Part shown: piece by piece, positions 1 to 8,022 of the stretch
Numbering within the stretch: the stretch's first letter is position 1
How the letters are laid out: every line of letters begins with the position of its first letter
Assembly: GCA_030017815.1 (NCBI GenBank)
Contig: JASEGX010000016.1
Location: forward strand, 1 to 18,495
Origin: Thermodesulfobacteriota bacterium
GTDB lineage: Bacteria > Desulfobacterota > QYQD01
Reading direction: 5' to 3'
Length of the DNA stretch: 18,495 bases
The notes under the pieces: generated by a model
Databases searched by the model: none
The model's input: only the letters and a program-made list of their open reading frames with translations
Told to the model about the DNA's origin: nothing
Translations under genes and position numbers: made by a program

Positions 1-2549
1 CGGGGAGCCTCCTTGGTTAGTTTTACTTCAGGCTTGGGGATAGGCTTAGGGGCTGGCAGGGGCATCTTTATGCCCACGTCCGGGGCTATGGCTGCCTCAT
101 ACTCAGCCTTATTGGTAATCTCATGAACATCAGGATTAAATTCCTTGGTAGTACCGGAAGGTTCGTTTACCATGACAAGAGAAGGCTTGCCGGGAACGTT
201 TTCCTGCATACCGATGAAAGTAGCGGGTATCTTGGCTGATGGCGCTACTACTTCCCTATGCACTTCCTCATATACCGCCAGCTTCTTTCTGGCCTCAGCC
301 TTGAACACTTTATATTCTTCGGCCGACATTTTAGCCTTAGCTTCTGCCAGTACGCGGGAAGCAATCGTGCCGGGGCTGGTTATCTCTTCAAAGTCTTTCC
401 TGGCATGTCTCTCTTTTAATTCCGCCAATTCTTTTCTGATGACATCCCTGTCTTCCGACAGGGCTATGTCGTCCTTGAATGTGCCGTAAGATACATCGTT
501 GATTATGGTCTGATCGGTTATGCCAGAGATTTTTATCAGCCCTGCTTTAGCCGTAGCGACAGCCCCTGCCTTGCGGGTAATAAAATATTCCTTTCCGGAT
601 CCGATTACTTCATAATCCCGTTCAAGGTTGCTCCGTTTTAACGCGATAGTGGCTGTGGCTTTAGTCTGAAACGGCCTTCCTTTTTTACCGGAAATAGGAT
701 AAGCTGGCCCCTGTAACTCAAATCCCTGCCCTGGCGGTAATATTTGAACGCCCCGCCTTCTCGCAATCTCGTTGGCAAATTCAGGAGAATAGGGTTCTCT
801 TTCTGCCGGGGGAACCATCGGAGGGGCTTCCGGGGGTTCGGGCGTTTCCACCCTTTCTTCTATTCCAATAGCCCGCGCCCCAGATGGCCCAAATTCACGC
901 CTCGCCTCAATATCGGCCTTGGCTATTCGATCTGCTTCAAGCTCCATCGCCATTTCACGACGGGCTTGGCCTGTAAAATCTTCCTGTACTGGTTGCGCGG
1001 GCTGCACTGACTGCCGCGTCTTTGCTCTTTTAGCGGCAATGGCGTTGACGGTATTGGTAATGCGCCCCAGCGAATCGCCCTGGGCAACCCCCGAGGCCCC
1101 AACCTGGTCAAGTAAATCACCGCCAGCCTGTTCAGCCTGCGTCCTGGCCTGGGTCATATTCTCGCCCATATTGCCGGTAAAGACCCCGATAATATCTTCG
1201 ACTTGTTGTCTTTGGATACCGACTTGCTCTAAGTCAGGCATACTGGCTCTGACTTGTTCCGGGGTGGCCGTCCCTTCGTAAAGGGATGACTCGATATTGC
1301 CCAGGAGAGATTCGGTGTCTGTGATGGGCGCGGTTGGCGGCGCGCCTTCACCTATGCCCCTGGATTTTATTTCATTATTAAGAACCGCTATGCTAGTTGA
1401 AAGCCCAGTATCTTTTGGCCTTTTTTTACTTATTTCGTTGGCTTCATGGATGATTGTATTTATTTCATCATCGGACAAATTAGCATATTTATTATCCGCC
1501 ACTACTTTCTGGATAAGCCGGGACTTCGCCCCCGCATCCATCTTTTGGTAAGCGCTGTGCGCGATAGAGCCCGCGCCCCCAAGCACACTGGTAAGCAGAA
1601 ATACCTGTGGAGCTACTTCCTTAGCCGCTTGTCCCCAATCAGAAACGCTTGTCCATTCTGGTTTTTTCTCTGCTCCGGGAAGTCCGGCCTCATATCGGAC
1701 TTTTTGCTGCCCCATTTGCGTAACAGTTTCAGTTACTAATTCTTCTCCATATAGCGCGGCCAACTTACCAGCTATGCGGGTAGCCAATGTTTTCCCGAAC
1801 ATTCTGGTTAAGGGGGTTACAATAATTTTAGCCCCCAAAACTTGCCCGGCAGCTTCGGGGATAGCTTCCCATAGGCCATGCTCTCTGGCTAAACTGCTAA
1901 ATTCATCCTTAAGTTTATTTTCTTCATCTATGGTTAATTCTCTTTTTTTATTTTGCAGGCTTTCCTCGTTTTTGGCTTCCAAATATTCCTGCATGATTTG
2001 ATAGGAGGCCATATTATATGCAGCCATGCCGGACGCCAATCCACCGGAAGCCCAGCCTGCCATAGGCGATTTAGTGGCTACGCCTACCCCTATTCCAGCC
2101 CCTAACCCTGTAATCATTGAGGTGCCAGAATAGGCTAGATTTTGAGGCAATTGTGCTACCTCTTTAATGTCGATTCCGGGGAGGAATTTTTTGCCCTTAT
2201 ATTCTATGGATGCTTCTTGCGCGAATCTATCGGCATCTTCCTGCGCCGATTGCACAAGTCTATCCCCCCATCCCCTATCAACAACACTGGCTCCTTCCCA
2301 CCCTTGTAAGGCGGTAATGGCTGTAGCCGCAACTTGCTTGGGCAATAAGGTTAGCCCTTCAGCAAATACTTTCAACCCGCCAAAAACATCATATCCCTCA
2401 TCTTCAGATATGGTAGTTGATTTTGAAGAAATGTCTCCCTTAACAAGGCTTTGGTTCAGCTCATCCAGCGTCATTGTGCCGTTTATATCGCTGGCGCCCT
2501 CAAACCCGTAAGCTTGATTCAATTCTTCTATGCTGCTGAATTCGGGCAT
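1..2549 (-). CDS. Very large phage protein, N-terminal 849 codons (polyvalent/internal virion type), partial
   Basis: One uninterrupted reading frame runs from an ATG at 2549 to the left edge; I checked the frame codon by codon and found no stop. The protein is therefore at least 849 residues and its C-terminus is missing. It starts MPEFSSIEELNQAYGFEGA. Residues about 137-190 are hydrophobic and rich in Gly, Ala and Ser (GLGAGIGVGVATKSPMAGW), as in membrane-active virion proteins. Residues about 190-330 are alternating charged and amphipathic helices. Residues about 590-660 contain a small domain with the segment QGPAYPISGKKGRPFQTKA, which resembles accessory domains of phage large polyvalent proteins. 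The visible end is proline- and lysine-rich, a linker before something outside the window. Gene order (last after the fibre and ejection-type genes) fits an ejected internal virion protein. The function of the missing part is unknown. The ribosome binding site is weak, 5 bases after the upstream stop. Confidence 0.85.
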   Translation of the reverse strand, partial: MPEFSSIEELNQAYGFEGASDINGTMTLDELNQSLVKGDISSKSTTISEDEGYDVFGGLKVFAEGLTLLPKQVAATAITALQGWEGASVVDRGWGDRLVQSAQEDADRFAQEASIEYKGKKFLPGIDIKEVAQLPQNLAYSGTSMITGLGAGIGVGVATKSPMAGWASGGLASGMAAYNMASYQIMQEYLEAKNEESLQNKKRELTIDEENKLKDEFSSLAREHGLWEAIPEAAGQVLGAKIIVTPLTRMFGKTLATRIAGKLAALYGEELVTETVTQMGQQKVRYEAGLPGAEKKPEWTSVSDWGQAAKEVAPQVFLLTSVLGGAGSIAHSAYQKMDAGAKSRLIQKVVADNKYANLSDDEINTIIHEANEISKKRPKDTGLSTSIAVLNNEIKSRGIGEGAPPTAPITDTESLLGNIESSLYEGTATPEQVRASMPDLEQVGIQRQQVEDIIGVFTGNMGENMTQARTQAEQAGGDLLDQVGASGVAQGDSLGRITNTVNAIAAKRAKTRQSVQPAQPVQEDFTGQARREMAMELEADRIAKADIEARREFGPSGARAIGIEERVETPEPPEAPPMVPPAEREPYSPEFANEIARRRGVQILPPGQGFELQGPAYPISGKKGRPFQTKATATIALKRSNLERDYEVIGSGKEYFITRKAGAVATAKAGLIKISGITDQTIINDVSYGTFKDDIALSEDRDVIRKELAELKERHARKDFEEITSPGTIASRVLAEAKAKMSAEEYKVFKAEARKKLAVYEEVHREVVAPSAKIPATFIGMQENVPGKPSLVMVNEPSGTTKEFNPDVHEITNKAEYEAAIAPDVGIKMPLPAPKPIPKPEVKLTKEAP

Positions 2550-2554
2550 TTATT

Positions 2555-3298
2555 CTACCATTTCCCAGTGGCCCCGGAAGAACGAGCGGGTTGGGACTTC
2601 TGCTCCGCCTCATATTTGCCTTTTTGGGGATTATAAACAGCCCATGATCCATCTTTAAGCCTTATCCGTGGTTCCGGCTGTCCTAGCTGCCAGCCTTTTG
2701 TATTCCACAAAAGCCCTTTGTCGGTTATGACTTCTCGCTGGCTCATGGGAGGTTCGCCTGCTTTTTCAAGAAGCGCGTTTAATCTATCCAGATCGCCCTG
2801 TTGCCATTGTTCTCCGGGTTTGTATCTTCCCTTTTTCCTATCTGTAAGTCTGGTAATCAAGTCATTCGCTTCCTTCAGATACTTAAACTTACGTTCCTCT
2901 TCTTTGGTGGTCGCTGCCTCACGCTGAGCCGCCCCTGCGGCTATATAAGCTCTTTTTTCTGCTGATTCCCGTTGTAACACACCTTCTTTTTCTTTAAATT
3001 CCCTTTCTTTTTTCTTCTCTTCTTCTTCTGCGTATCGGCTTGCTATATTCTCCCTGGCAATAGATATTCGCCCTTTTTCTCTTTCTGTGGCAGCGGCTTC
3101 AGATTGCATTCCAAGTTCTTCCTTGCGGAATCCGTGTTGCAATCTGGCAAGATTGGTTTCCCTTTTTTCTAACGCGGCTTGCTTGGCGGCCTCTTTAGAT
3201 GCCTCGGCCCGCTCATTGATATTTTCACCCATAGCCTTGAACCCACCGGCTCCAGCTCCACCTAGAACAGTAAGTAATCCACCCATTCCCATATTCAT
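2555..3298 (-). CDS. Coiled-coil phage virion protein, 247 aa
   Basis: The 247-residue protein begins with a short Gly-rich hydrophobic stretch (MNMGMGGLLTVLGGAGAGGF). Residues about 25-150 then form a long, highly charged Glu/Lys/Arg/Ala helix that should be a coiled coil. The C-terminal part contains a Trp-bearing segment (IRLKDGSWAVYNPQKGKYE) that looks like a small beta domain and may bind a partner. The start is supported by AAAGGAG six bases upstream, and the gene begins 5 bases after the stop of the preceding gene. It lies in the run of genes between the tail fibre and the giant left-edge protein, where podoviruses keep internal or ejected proteins, so a structural role is inferred. 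I do not recognise a specific family. Confidence 0.8.
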   Translation of the reverse strand: MNMGMGGLLTVLGGAGAGGFKAMGENINERAEASKEAAKQAALEKRETNLARLQHGFRKEELGMQSEAAATEREKGRISIARENIASRYAEEEEKKKEREFKEKEGVLQRESAEKRAYIAAGAAQREAATTKEEERKFKYLKEANDLITRLTDRKKGRYKPGEQWQQGDLDRLNALLEKAGEPPMSQREVITDKGLLWNTKGWQLGQPEPRIRLKDGSWAVYNPQKGKYEAEQKSQPARSSGATGKW

Positions 3299-3303
3299 CT
3301 CCT

Positions 3304-3954
3304 TTATAAAAGTCCGGCTTGCGGCATGGGCCTATTTGGTGCAGCAACCGGTTGTCTGCCTGCCGGGGCTGGCGGACCCTGGCCGGGAGGCGTCCCTGCC
3401 GCTGCCATAGGTTTCTGTGGTGCTGCCACTGGGCCTGCCGGCTGCCCCGTCTGTTCTGTTTTCATGTGTCCGGCGATTTGCTGACCTTCCGGTGTCTGGC
3501 TTGCCTCTTGTCCCATCTGCGCTAGTTGTTCCGGCGTAATGGTCCCATTTTTTACAGATTCATCAAGGTAGATACTAACGGCTGTTGAAAAGGCTTTATA
3601 CCTTTCTTCTTCACTTAAGGGCTCCATCCCCGCTATCTCGGCAAGGTTCATAATCTCGCCCATAAGCTGGTTTGCCGCATTCATCTTGACGTTATCGGCG
3701 ACCTGGATACCCTCGGCTGATGCGCTTTGTTCCAGCCTCATAATCAAATCGACGGTAGCCCTGGCAATCGCTTCTATGGGCTCAGGACTTTCCATAATCT
3801 GATTAATAATCTGGTCGGATACCTTCTCGTCATGCAGAATATTCATGCCATTTGCCATGACTACGTCATATTGTTCCTGGGTTTTTGGGTCAACCTGCCG
3901 TTGCCCCTGCTGTTCTTGCTCGGCCTTCGAAAGTAGTCCCTTTTCCGGTCTCAT
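3304..3954 (-). CDS. Phage virion-associated protein with Pro/Gln-rich tail, 216 aa
   Basis: Residues 1-140 are acidic and mostly helical (for example ILHDEKVSDQIINQIMES and LSEEERYKAFSTAVSIYLD). Residues about 150-216 are low-complexity Pro/Ala/Gly/Gln, ending PNRPMPQAGLL, which suggests a disordered tail. The ATG overlaps the stop of the upstream gene as ATGA, so translation is probably coupled. Its partner genes on both sides look like internal virion proteins. No catalytic motif or membrane segment is visible. The helical-plus-disordered design is common in ejected or head-interior proteins, but a precise function cannot be given. Confidence 0.8.
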   Translation of the reverse strand: MRPEKGLLSKAEQEQQGQRQVDPKTQEQYDVVMANGMNILHDEKVSDQIINQIMESPEPIEAIARATVDLIMRLEQSASAEGIQVADNVKMNAANQLMGEIMNLAEIAGMEPLSEEERYKAFSTAVSIYLDESVKNGTITPEQLAQMGQEASQTPEGQQIAGHMKTEQTGQPAGPVAAPQKPMAAAGTPPGQGPPAPAGRQPVAAPNRPMPQAGLL

Positions 3955-4721
3955 CCCATTCTCCTTCGGGTCAACAATCCCTGTTTATTTGGATTAGCAT
4001 TGGTGGTTATATTCGCCATCCAATCTTCCGGGATCGTGATATTCCCCACCCGCGCATCGAACTCACCCGACTGGTTTTCCGCAATTTTCTGCCGTTCCAT
4101 TTCCCGCTTGTACTCTTCCAATTCCTGGGCAGCACCCGCTCCCAACTTGGCGGCCCCTACTTTCCCAATACCCTCCATAGCCCCTTGCCCAATACCGGCA
4201 TAGATTCTTGCCGTAGCATCAGACATGCCGGATGCGGCTGACGCAGGAGTAACTGGAACAGAGGCGGCGGGTTTCGCACCGCCCACGATCTGTCTCTGTC
4301 CAGTTATCATTTCGTTAGACCCGGCAAGTGCAGGCGTATAATCTGCCCCTGCCGCAGTAGAAATTGTCTTTAATCCGGCAGTGGGGGGGGGAGCCCCCGC
4401 TCCTGCACCCGTCCCTGCCGTGTACCCCGGTACGCCCATAGATGCAAGCTGACTTGTCGCGGGAGCAAGCCCGGTCAAAATACCTGCTCCGCTTACTACC
4501 CCAGCGGTTATACCTCCAATCAGGGCCCCTTTAAGCGCACCCTTTAAAATGTTCCCACCGGAGATCACTGCTGTAGCAGCCCCGATTACTGCCCCGGTTA
4601 CTGCTCCAACCGCAACCGTCGCCGCAACTGCTGAAATCACCGTTGCCGTTGCCACAGTTGCTCCCGCCGCTGTCGCTGCTCCTAATGCCCATGCCGCTAC
4701 CGGCGCTGCTATGAACCCCAT
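3951..4721 (-). CDS. Glycine-zipper, membrane-active virion protein, 256 aa
   Basis: The first 95 residues are almost entirely Ala, Gly, Val, Thr and Ile with repeated small-residue spacing (for example VAVGAVTGAVIGAATAVISG and GALKGALIGGITAGVVSGAG). This is a glycine-zipper pattern typical of proteins that insert into or cross membranes. After a Pro/Gly/Ala linker near residues 95-120, the rest is soluble. It includes a helical charged segment (AQELEEYKREMERQKIAENQ) and ends NPNKQGLLTRRRMG. The start has AAAGGAG 8 bases upstream and overlaps the GNAT-like gene by 13 bases. By position and composition it is a candidate ejection protein that helps DNA across the cell envelope; this is inference. 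A holin is less likely, because the protein is long and sits among structural genes. Confidence 0.8.
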   Translation of the reverse strand: MGFIAAPVAAWALGAATAAGATVATATVISAVAATVAVGAVTGAVIGAATAVISGGNILKGALKGALIGGITAGVVSGAGILTGLAPATSQLASMGVPGYTAGTGAGAGAPPPTAGLKTISTAAGADYTPALAGSNEMITGQRQIVGGAKPAASVPVTPASAASGMSDATARIYAGIGQGAMEGIGKVGAAKLGAGAAQELEEYKREMERQKIAENQSGEFDARVGNITIPEDWMANITTNANPNKQGLLTRRRMG

Positions 4722-5161
4722 GATATATCTCCTTTACATAGACCAAAGATAATTTGATCTAATAGCTTCCAGTTTCTAAGATAAGATTTCGTTAAAATTC
4801 CTTCTTGAACCATGCCTACATCACGGGCTAACTTGATAGCCAGCTTATTATCTATGGGGATAAAGGCCGTCGCCTTCATATACCCCGTGTTGGCAAATCC
4901 CCACCTTATCGCCTCTTTTACAAATTCTTTTGTTTTGCCCCACATTCCCGGCAAAGCCGCGATATGCGCACAGCAGGTAATCCCGTTCATCGGGTCGATT
5001 CTGATTACTCCGGCCTTTGTTTCATCCATCAAATAAAGCGCCGATTCATGTATGATTGGTTCATATTCCTTTGGTGATCGTATATCTATAATCCACCCAT
5101 AAACCCTGGGATGGTTTAAAATATGGGCTATATCTTCCTTGTCGGTACAAGGGATGATCAT
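4709..5161 (-). CDS. GNAT-fold phage protein (T7 gp13-like internal virion type), 150 aa
   Basis: I place the start at the ATG at 5161, which overlaps the upstream stop as ATGA. An in-frame ATG at 5173 would give 154 residues, but its purine-rich sequence lies only one base away. The protein has the GCN5-like acetyltransferase layout: a beta-strand with a turn in the middle (ITCCAHIAALPGMWGK), a helix (FVKEAIRWGFANTG), then the conserved end (ATAFIPIDNKLAIKLARDVG) followed by MVQEG. The strand-Pro-x-x-Asn-helix-x-x-GM/F-x-x-EG pattern is common in GNAT proteins. In T7-like podoviruses a protein of this fold lies in the internal virion region. Whether it acetylates anything is unknown; the acetyl-CoA loop (usually Q/RxxGxG/A) is weak here (AALPGMWGK), so it may be a structural relic. 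Confidence 0.75.
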   Translation of the reverse strand: MIIPCTDKEDIAHILNHPRVYGWIIDIRSPKEYEPIIHESALYLMDETKAGVIRIDPMNGITCCAHIAALPGMWGKTKEFVKEAIRWGFANTGYMKATAFIPIDNKLAIKLARDVGMVQEGILTKSYLRNWKLLDQIIFGLCKGDISWGS

Positions 5162-6276
5162 AAACGATTCCATGCCTCTGGGGTTATAACCTTTTTGGTG
5201 GTTCCGTTAGATTGTATGTCTGTCTTTAGCGCGTAACCCGAAACGCGGGCTTCTTTATTAGGGGGCGTAGTGCTATAGTAGTTACCAAACCCTCTCCTAA
5301 AAACCGGGACATAGTCATTAGCTGCGCTTACTACGGGAGCCGTAGTTGAGGTGGTTGGCGCTGTGTAAGCCTCTTGTCGCGCTGTAATGGGACTCCAGTC
5401 GATCTGTACGTTGTATATTGAGGTCAACATCTTCATATTGGCCACATACTGATCCTGTATCTGTTTAATAATTGTGGTCTTGGTCGCGGCGTTAATACCC
5501 GCGTTTTGCTGTATGCTGGCAATCTGGTTTATCATCGTCTCACCGGTAGTAGCCATCGACCCTTCAAGGGCTTTTTTCTCATTGCTGGATATTTCCATTT
5601 GGGATATTTGAAGTTTAGTCTCATTTTCCACATCCATCCGGTAGTTAGTCCATTCCTGTTTCGCCTGTTCCAGATTCATGGCTTGCCCGGCTTCCTGAGC
5701 CGATAATTGTGAACTTATCTGGCCCTGGACGCCATAAAGTCCGGCCTGCTGTCTGCTCCCCTGGCTGGACAAGACCGACTGGATTACGCCTTCCTGTTCG
5801 GCAAGGCCGCGATTCTGCATATATCCGGCGTCCTGCTGCGCAATGGGAAGCGCGGCTTCTATGGCCGCCTTCTCGGTCGCCTCCGCCGCTATAGACGAAT
5901 TCACTAATCCTCGCCGACTGGCAAATTGCAAGCCTCTGGTTCTGGCCGCGTCAAGGTAGGCGCCGCCCTTTTTTAATAATCCCCCCATCCTGCCCTCAAC
6001 TGTCTCGGCAGGGGCCGGGGTATAAGGCTCCGCGGCCTTATATGTATCCGGGGCGGCATAGGTCGCGGGGGTCGCGCTCGGCAAGGAAGGCGCTACTTCC
6101 TTTGGCGTTCCTGTCGCGATCTGGTCATCGGCGCTTAAAAGCCCCTGTGTGTTCAATCCTTTTTCAGTGGCATATTGAGTGGATCCGCCGCTACCGAAAT
6201 CTCCCGCATAGCCGGTGACACCGGCAAGCCACTTGTTTTTTTCAGGTTCAGTTCCGTAATTAGTAGTTCCAGTCAT
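5158..6276 (-). CDS. Internal virion/ejection-type protein, Ala/Gln-rich, about 372-376 aa
   Basis: The reading frame opens at an ATG at 6288, but the purine-rich stretch AAGGG directly abuts that codon. The ATG at 6276 (372 residues) has the same AAGGG about 12 bases upstream, so I give the shorter form with some doubt. Residues about 1-100 are low-complexity Pro/Ala/Thr/Gly. Residues about 100-290 are helical, Gln/Ala/Ser-rich and free of long hydrophobic runs (GLQFASRRGLVNSSIAAEAT; ALPIAQQDAGYMQNRGLAEQ), a pattern seen in phage proteins that travel with the DNA. The C-terminal part is beta-like, ending ITPEAWNRL. It follows the tail fibre after about 100 bases and is coupled by ATGA to the GNAT-like gene. 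An ejection protein is the best guess; the family is not certain. Confidence 0.78.
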   Translation of the reverse strand: MTGTTNYGTEPEKNKWLAGVTGYAGDFGSGGSTQYATEKGLNTQGLLSADDQIATGTPKEVAPSLPSATPATYAAPDTYKAAEPYTPAPAETVEGRMGGLLKKGGAYLDAARTRGLQFASRRGLVNSSIAAEATEKAAIEAALPIAQQDAGYMQNRGLAEQEGVIQSVLSSQGSRQQAGLYGVQGQISSQLSAQEAGQAMNLEQAKQEWTNYRMDVENETKLQISQMEISSNEKKALEGSMATTGETMINQIASIQQNAGINAATKTTIIKQIQDQYVANMKMLTSIYNVQIDWSPITARQEAYTAPTTSTTAPVVSAANDYVPVFRRGFGNYYSTTPPNKEARVSGYALKTDIQSNGTTKKVITPEAWNRL

Positions 6277-6390
6277 AGTTCGCACCATCCCTTGACATGG
6301 GTCTCATTTCTTCCTCAGCTTCCCGCATAGAATATAATCGGGTTTTGTTATCCGCTTTTTAATCAGTGGGCATTGCCCTCCCTTATGGTG

Positions 6391-8019
6391 TTATCGGGTG
6401 ATATACTGAACGGTAGCCAATTCTCCAGACACTGTTTGTATAAAATACATGTTGGATCCATCACACCACATATGAAATCCATTACTACCCTGCTGAGAGC
6501 CTGCTATAACTAAAGTTTTTGCCCTTGCAATACCATTTATTGTTACATAAAACGTCACTGTAGGTGATCCAGTGTATGTTATAAAGAAATAATAAAATCC
6601 AGCGGGTGGGTACCATGCTGCATTATATGCCAGCGCATGGCTTGTACTAGACGTGATTGCTTTTGTTTGCTTAGCTCCCGTTACAATCGTGTCGGCCAAT
6701 ACTTCAGTGGCATTTACCGCGCCAGCAGCTAATCCTCCTGCCGTCACAAAGCTTGCCGGGGCATTCCCTGTCAATTTACTCCCCGCCATGTTATTGATCT
6801 TTTCGGTGGTAACAAAGAGATCCGCCATTTTGGACCGGCCCGCGACATCGGCGGTGAGAAGTCCGTCCAGCAACTTAGCAAGGGTTACTATACTATTTTT
6901 TAGGGTGCCATCTTCATTTAAAGTTATATCCAATCTAGCATCGACAGAAGCCAACGAACCTCTCGCGGTGGTCACTTCACTGGTAGTCGCGGCTGATTGG
7001 TTGATAACGGCATTTAATGCCCCGCCGCTTGAATTAACATCAACAAAGGTTGGTGAAGCCCCCGTATGAATGTCTTGTGGCGTAGAAAGGGTTATTGACC
7101 CGGCGGCATTGGTTACTGTAACCTGATTTGTAGCGCCCGTAAGTGTTGCCAGTACCGGATCGGCCCCGGCGCTGCCTATGGGTATTTGCCCGTTTGTAGC
7201 CGCCGCTAACGGAGCTACGGCCCCCGCGCCTGAACCTACGAGTATTCCGTGATCGGTTAACGTCGTCGCGCCTGTACCGCCAATACTTACGGACATGGGA
7301 CTTTCCCATGCTACCGCCCAAGCCGAACCATTCCAGAATTTATCCTGGCTGGTTGTGATATCATAGACCCTTGTCCCTGTGGTTATGGTATATACGGTAG
7401 CGGTTGGAAGATCGGCTGTGGCATATTTATTATTATCCCTTACCCGCCACTTGACCCCGGTCGCGTTCCAGACATAGGAATTGCCGTCATCAGCGCAGAT
7501 TTTTACCTCGCCGTCCGTTCCACCCGTGCCTAACGCCGCTACGTCGGCCACAACACTGAAAACCGTGCCGCCCGCTCCATGGGTATGATCTATGGCAGCC
7601 CAGATTCCCAGCATAGACGATAGTTCAAAAAAATCAGCAGTCGCATTATAGCGGCAATAAACGAACTTATTGGCGGTAATATCATTCGCTGCCAAGACCG
7701 AACCCGTTTGACGTTTTAAACTTTTCGCGCCCAGCGAATTGACATTGATCGTAGCCGCACCGGTATTGGCGTATAACGCCTTAAAAAACACTTCCTGCCC
7801 ATCCACCAAGGAAGCTGGGATATATGGCAGTGTGACTACATAGGCATCAGCCGTCCCGGAATCTACTCCGTAATTGATCTTGCCGCGTTTAAATTCCGCC
7901 TCAGACGGAAGTTTATCTAATCCGGCGGCTACGGCATCAAATTCCGTCTCTACATCCACGCCCCTGGCCCTAGTGCCTGTTACAAAAGTCCCGGAAGCAT
8001 TAAAATAATCGTTAGACAT
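6391..8019 (-). CDS. Tail fibre / receptor-binding protein, 542 aa
   Basis: The N-terminal 135 residues resemble the fibre attachment domain found in many podophages: an opening SGTFVTGTRARGVDVETEFD, then a beta-rich part with VFFKALYANTGAATINVNSL. Residues about 140-235 are a second beta domain with VWNATGVKWRVRDNNKYATA. Residues about 240-330 are Gly/Ala/Thr/Val repeats typical of fibre shafts (SIGGTGATTLTDHGILVGSG). A probable trimer-forming helix surrounds RGSLASVDARLD. The C-terminal 100 residues are aromatic-rich (GFYYFFITYTGSPTVTFYV), a likely receptor-binding tip. The gene starts three bases after the nozzle stop with AGAGGT upstream. No lyase or hydrolase motif is visible, so I call it a fibre rather than an enzymatic spike. 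Confidence 0.88.
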   Translation of the reverse strand: MSNDYFNASGTFVTGTRARGVDVETEFDAVAAGLDKLPSEAEFKRGKINYGVDSGTADAYVVTLPYIPASLVDGQEVFFKALYANTGAATINVNSLGAKSLKRQTGSVLAANDITANKFVYCRYNATADFFELSSMLGIWAAIDHTHGAGGTVFSVVADVAALGTGGTDGEVKICADDGNSYVWNATGVKWRVRDNNKYATADLPTATVYTITTGTRVYDITTSQDKFWNGSAWAVAWESPMSVSIGGTGATTLTDHGILVGSGAGAVAPLAAATNGQIPIGSAGADPVLATLTGATNQVTVTNAAGSITLSTPQDIHTGASPTFVDVNSSGGALNAVINQSAATTSEVTTARGSLASVDARLDITLNEDGTLKNSIVTLAKLLDGLLTADVAGRSKMADLFVTTEKINNMAGSKLTGNAPASFVTAGGLAAGAVNATEVLADTIVTGAKQTKAITSSTSHALAYNAAWYPPAGFYYFFITYTGSPTVTFYVTINGIARAKTLVIAGSQQGSNGFHMWCDGSNMYFIQTVSGELATVQYITR

Positions 8020-8022
8020 CGG

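Noticed and set aside
145..2636. Several plus-strand frames opposite the large left-edge protein
   Set aside because: They are short, overlapping and have no ribosome binding sites. The minus strand is one unbroken frame with sensible protein composition.
3727..4241. Plus-strand frames opposite the genes at 3304-4721
   Set aside because: They are shadows of the glycine-zipper and Pro/Gln-tailed genes; the minus-strand frames have ribosome binding sites and coupled overlaps.
6276..6360. A 15- to 22-codon minus-strand frame (MRPMSRDGANYDWNY end) just before and overlapping the Ala/Gln-rich virion gene
   Set aside because: GAGG precedes one ATG, but the frame is too short to judge and overlaps the real start region. 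It could act as a leader; there is not enough evidence.
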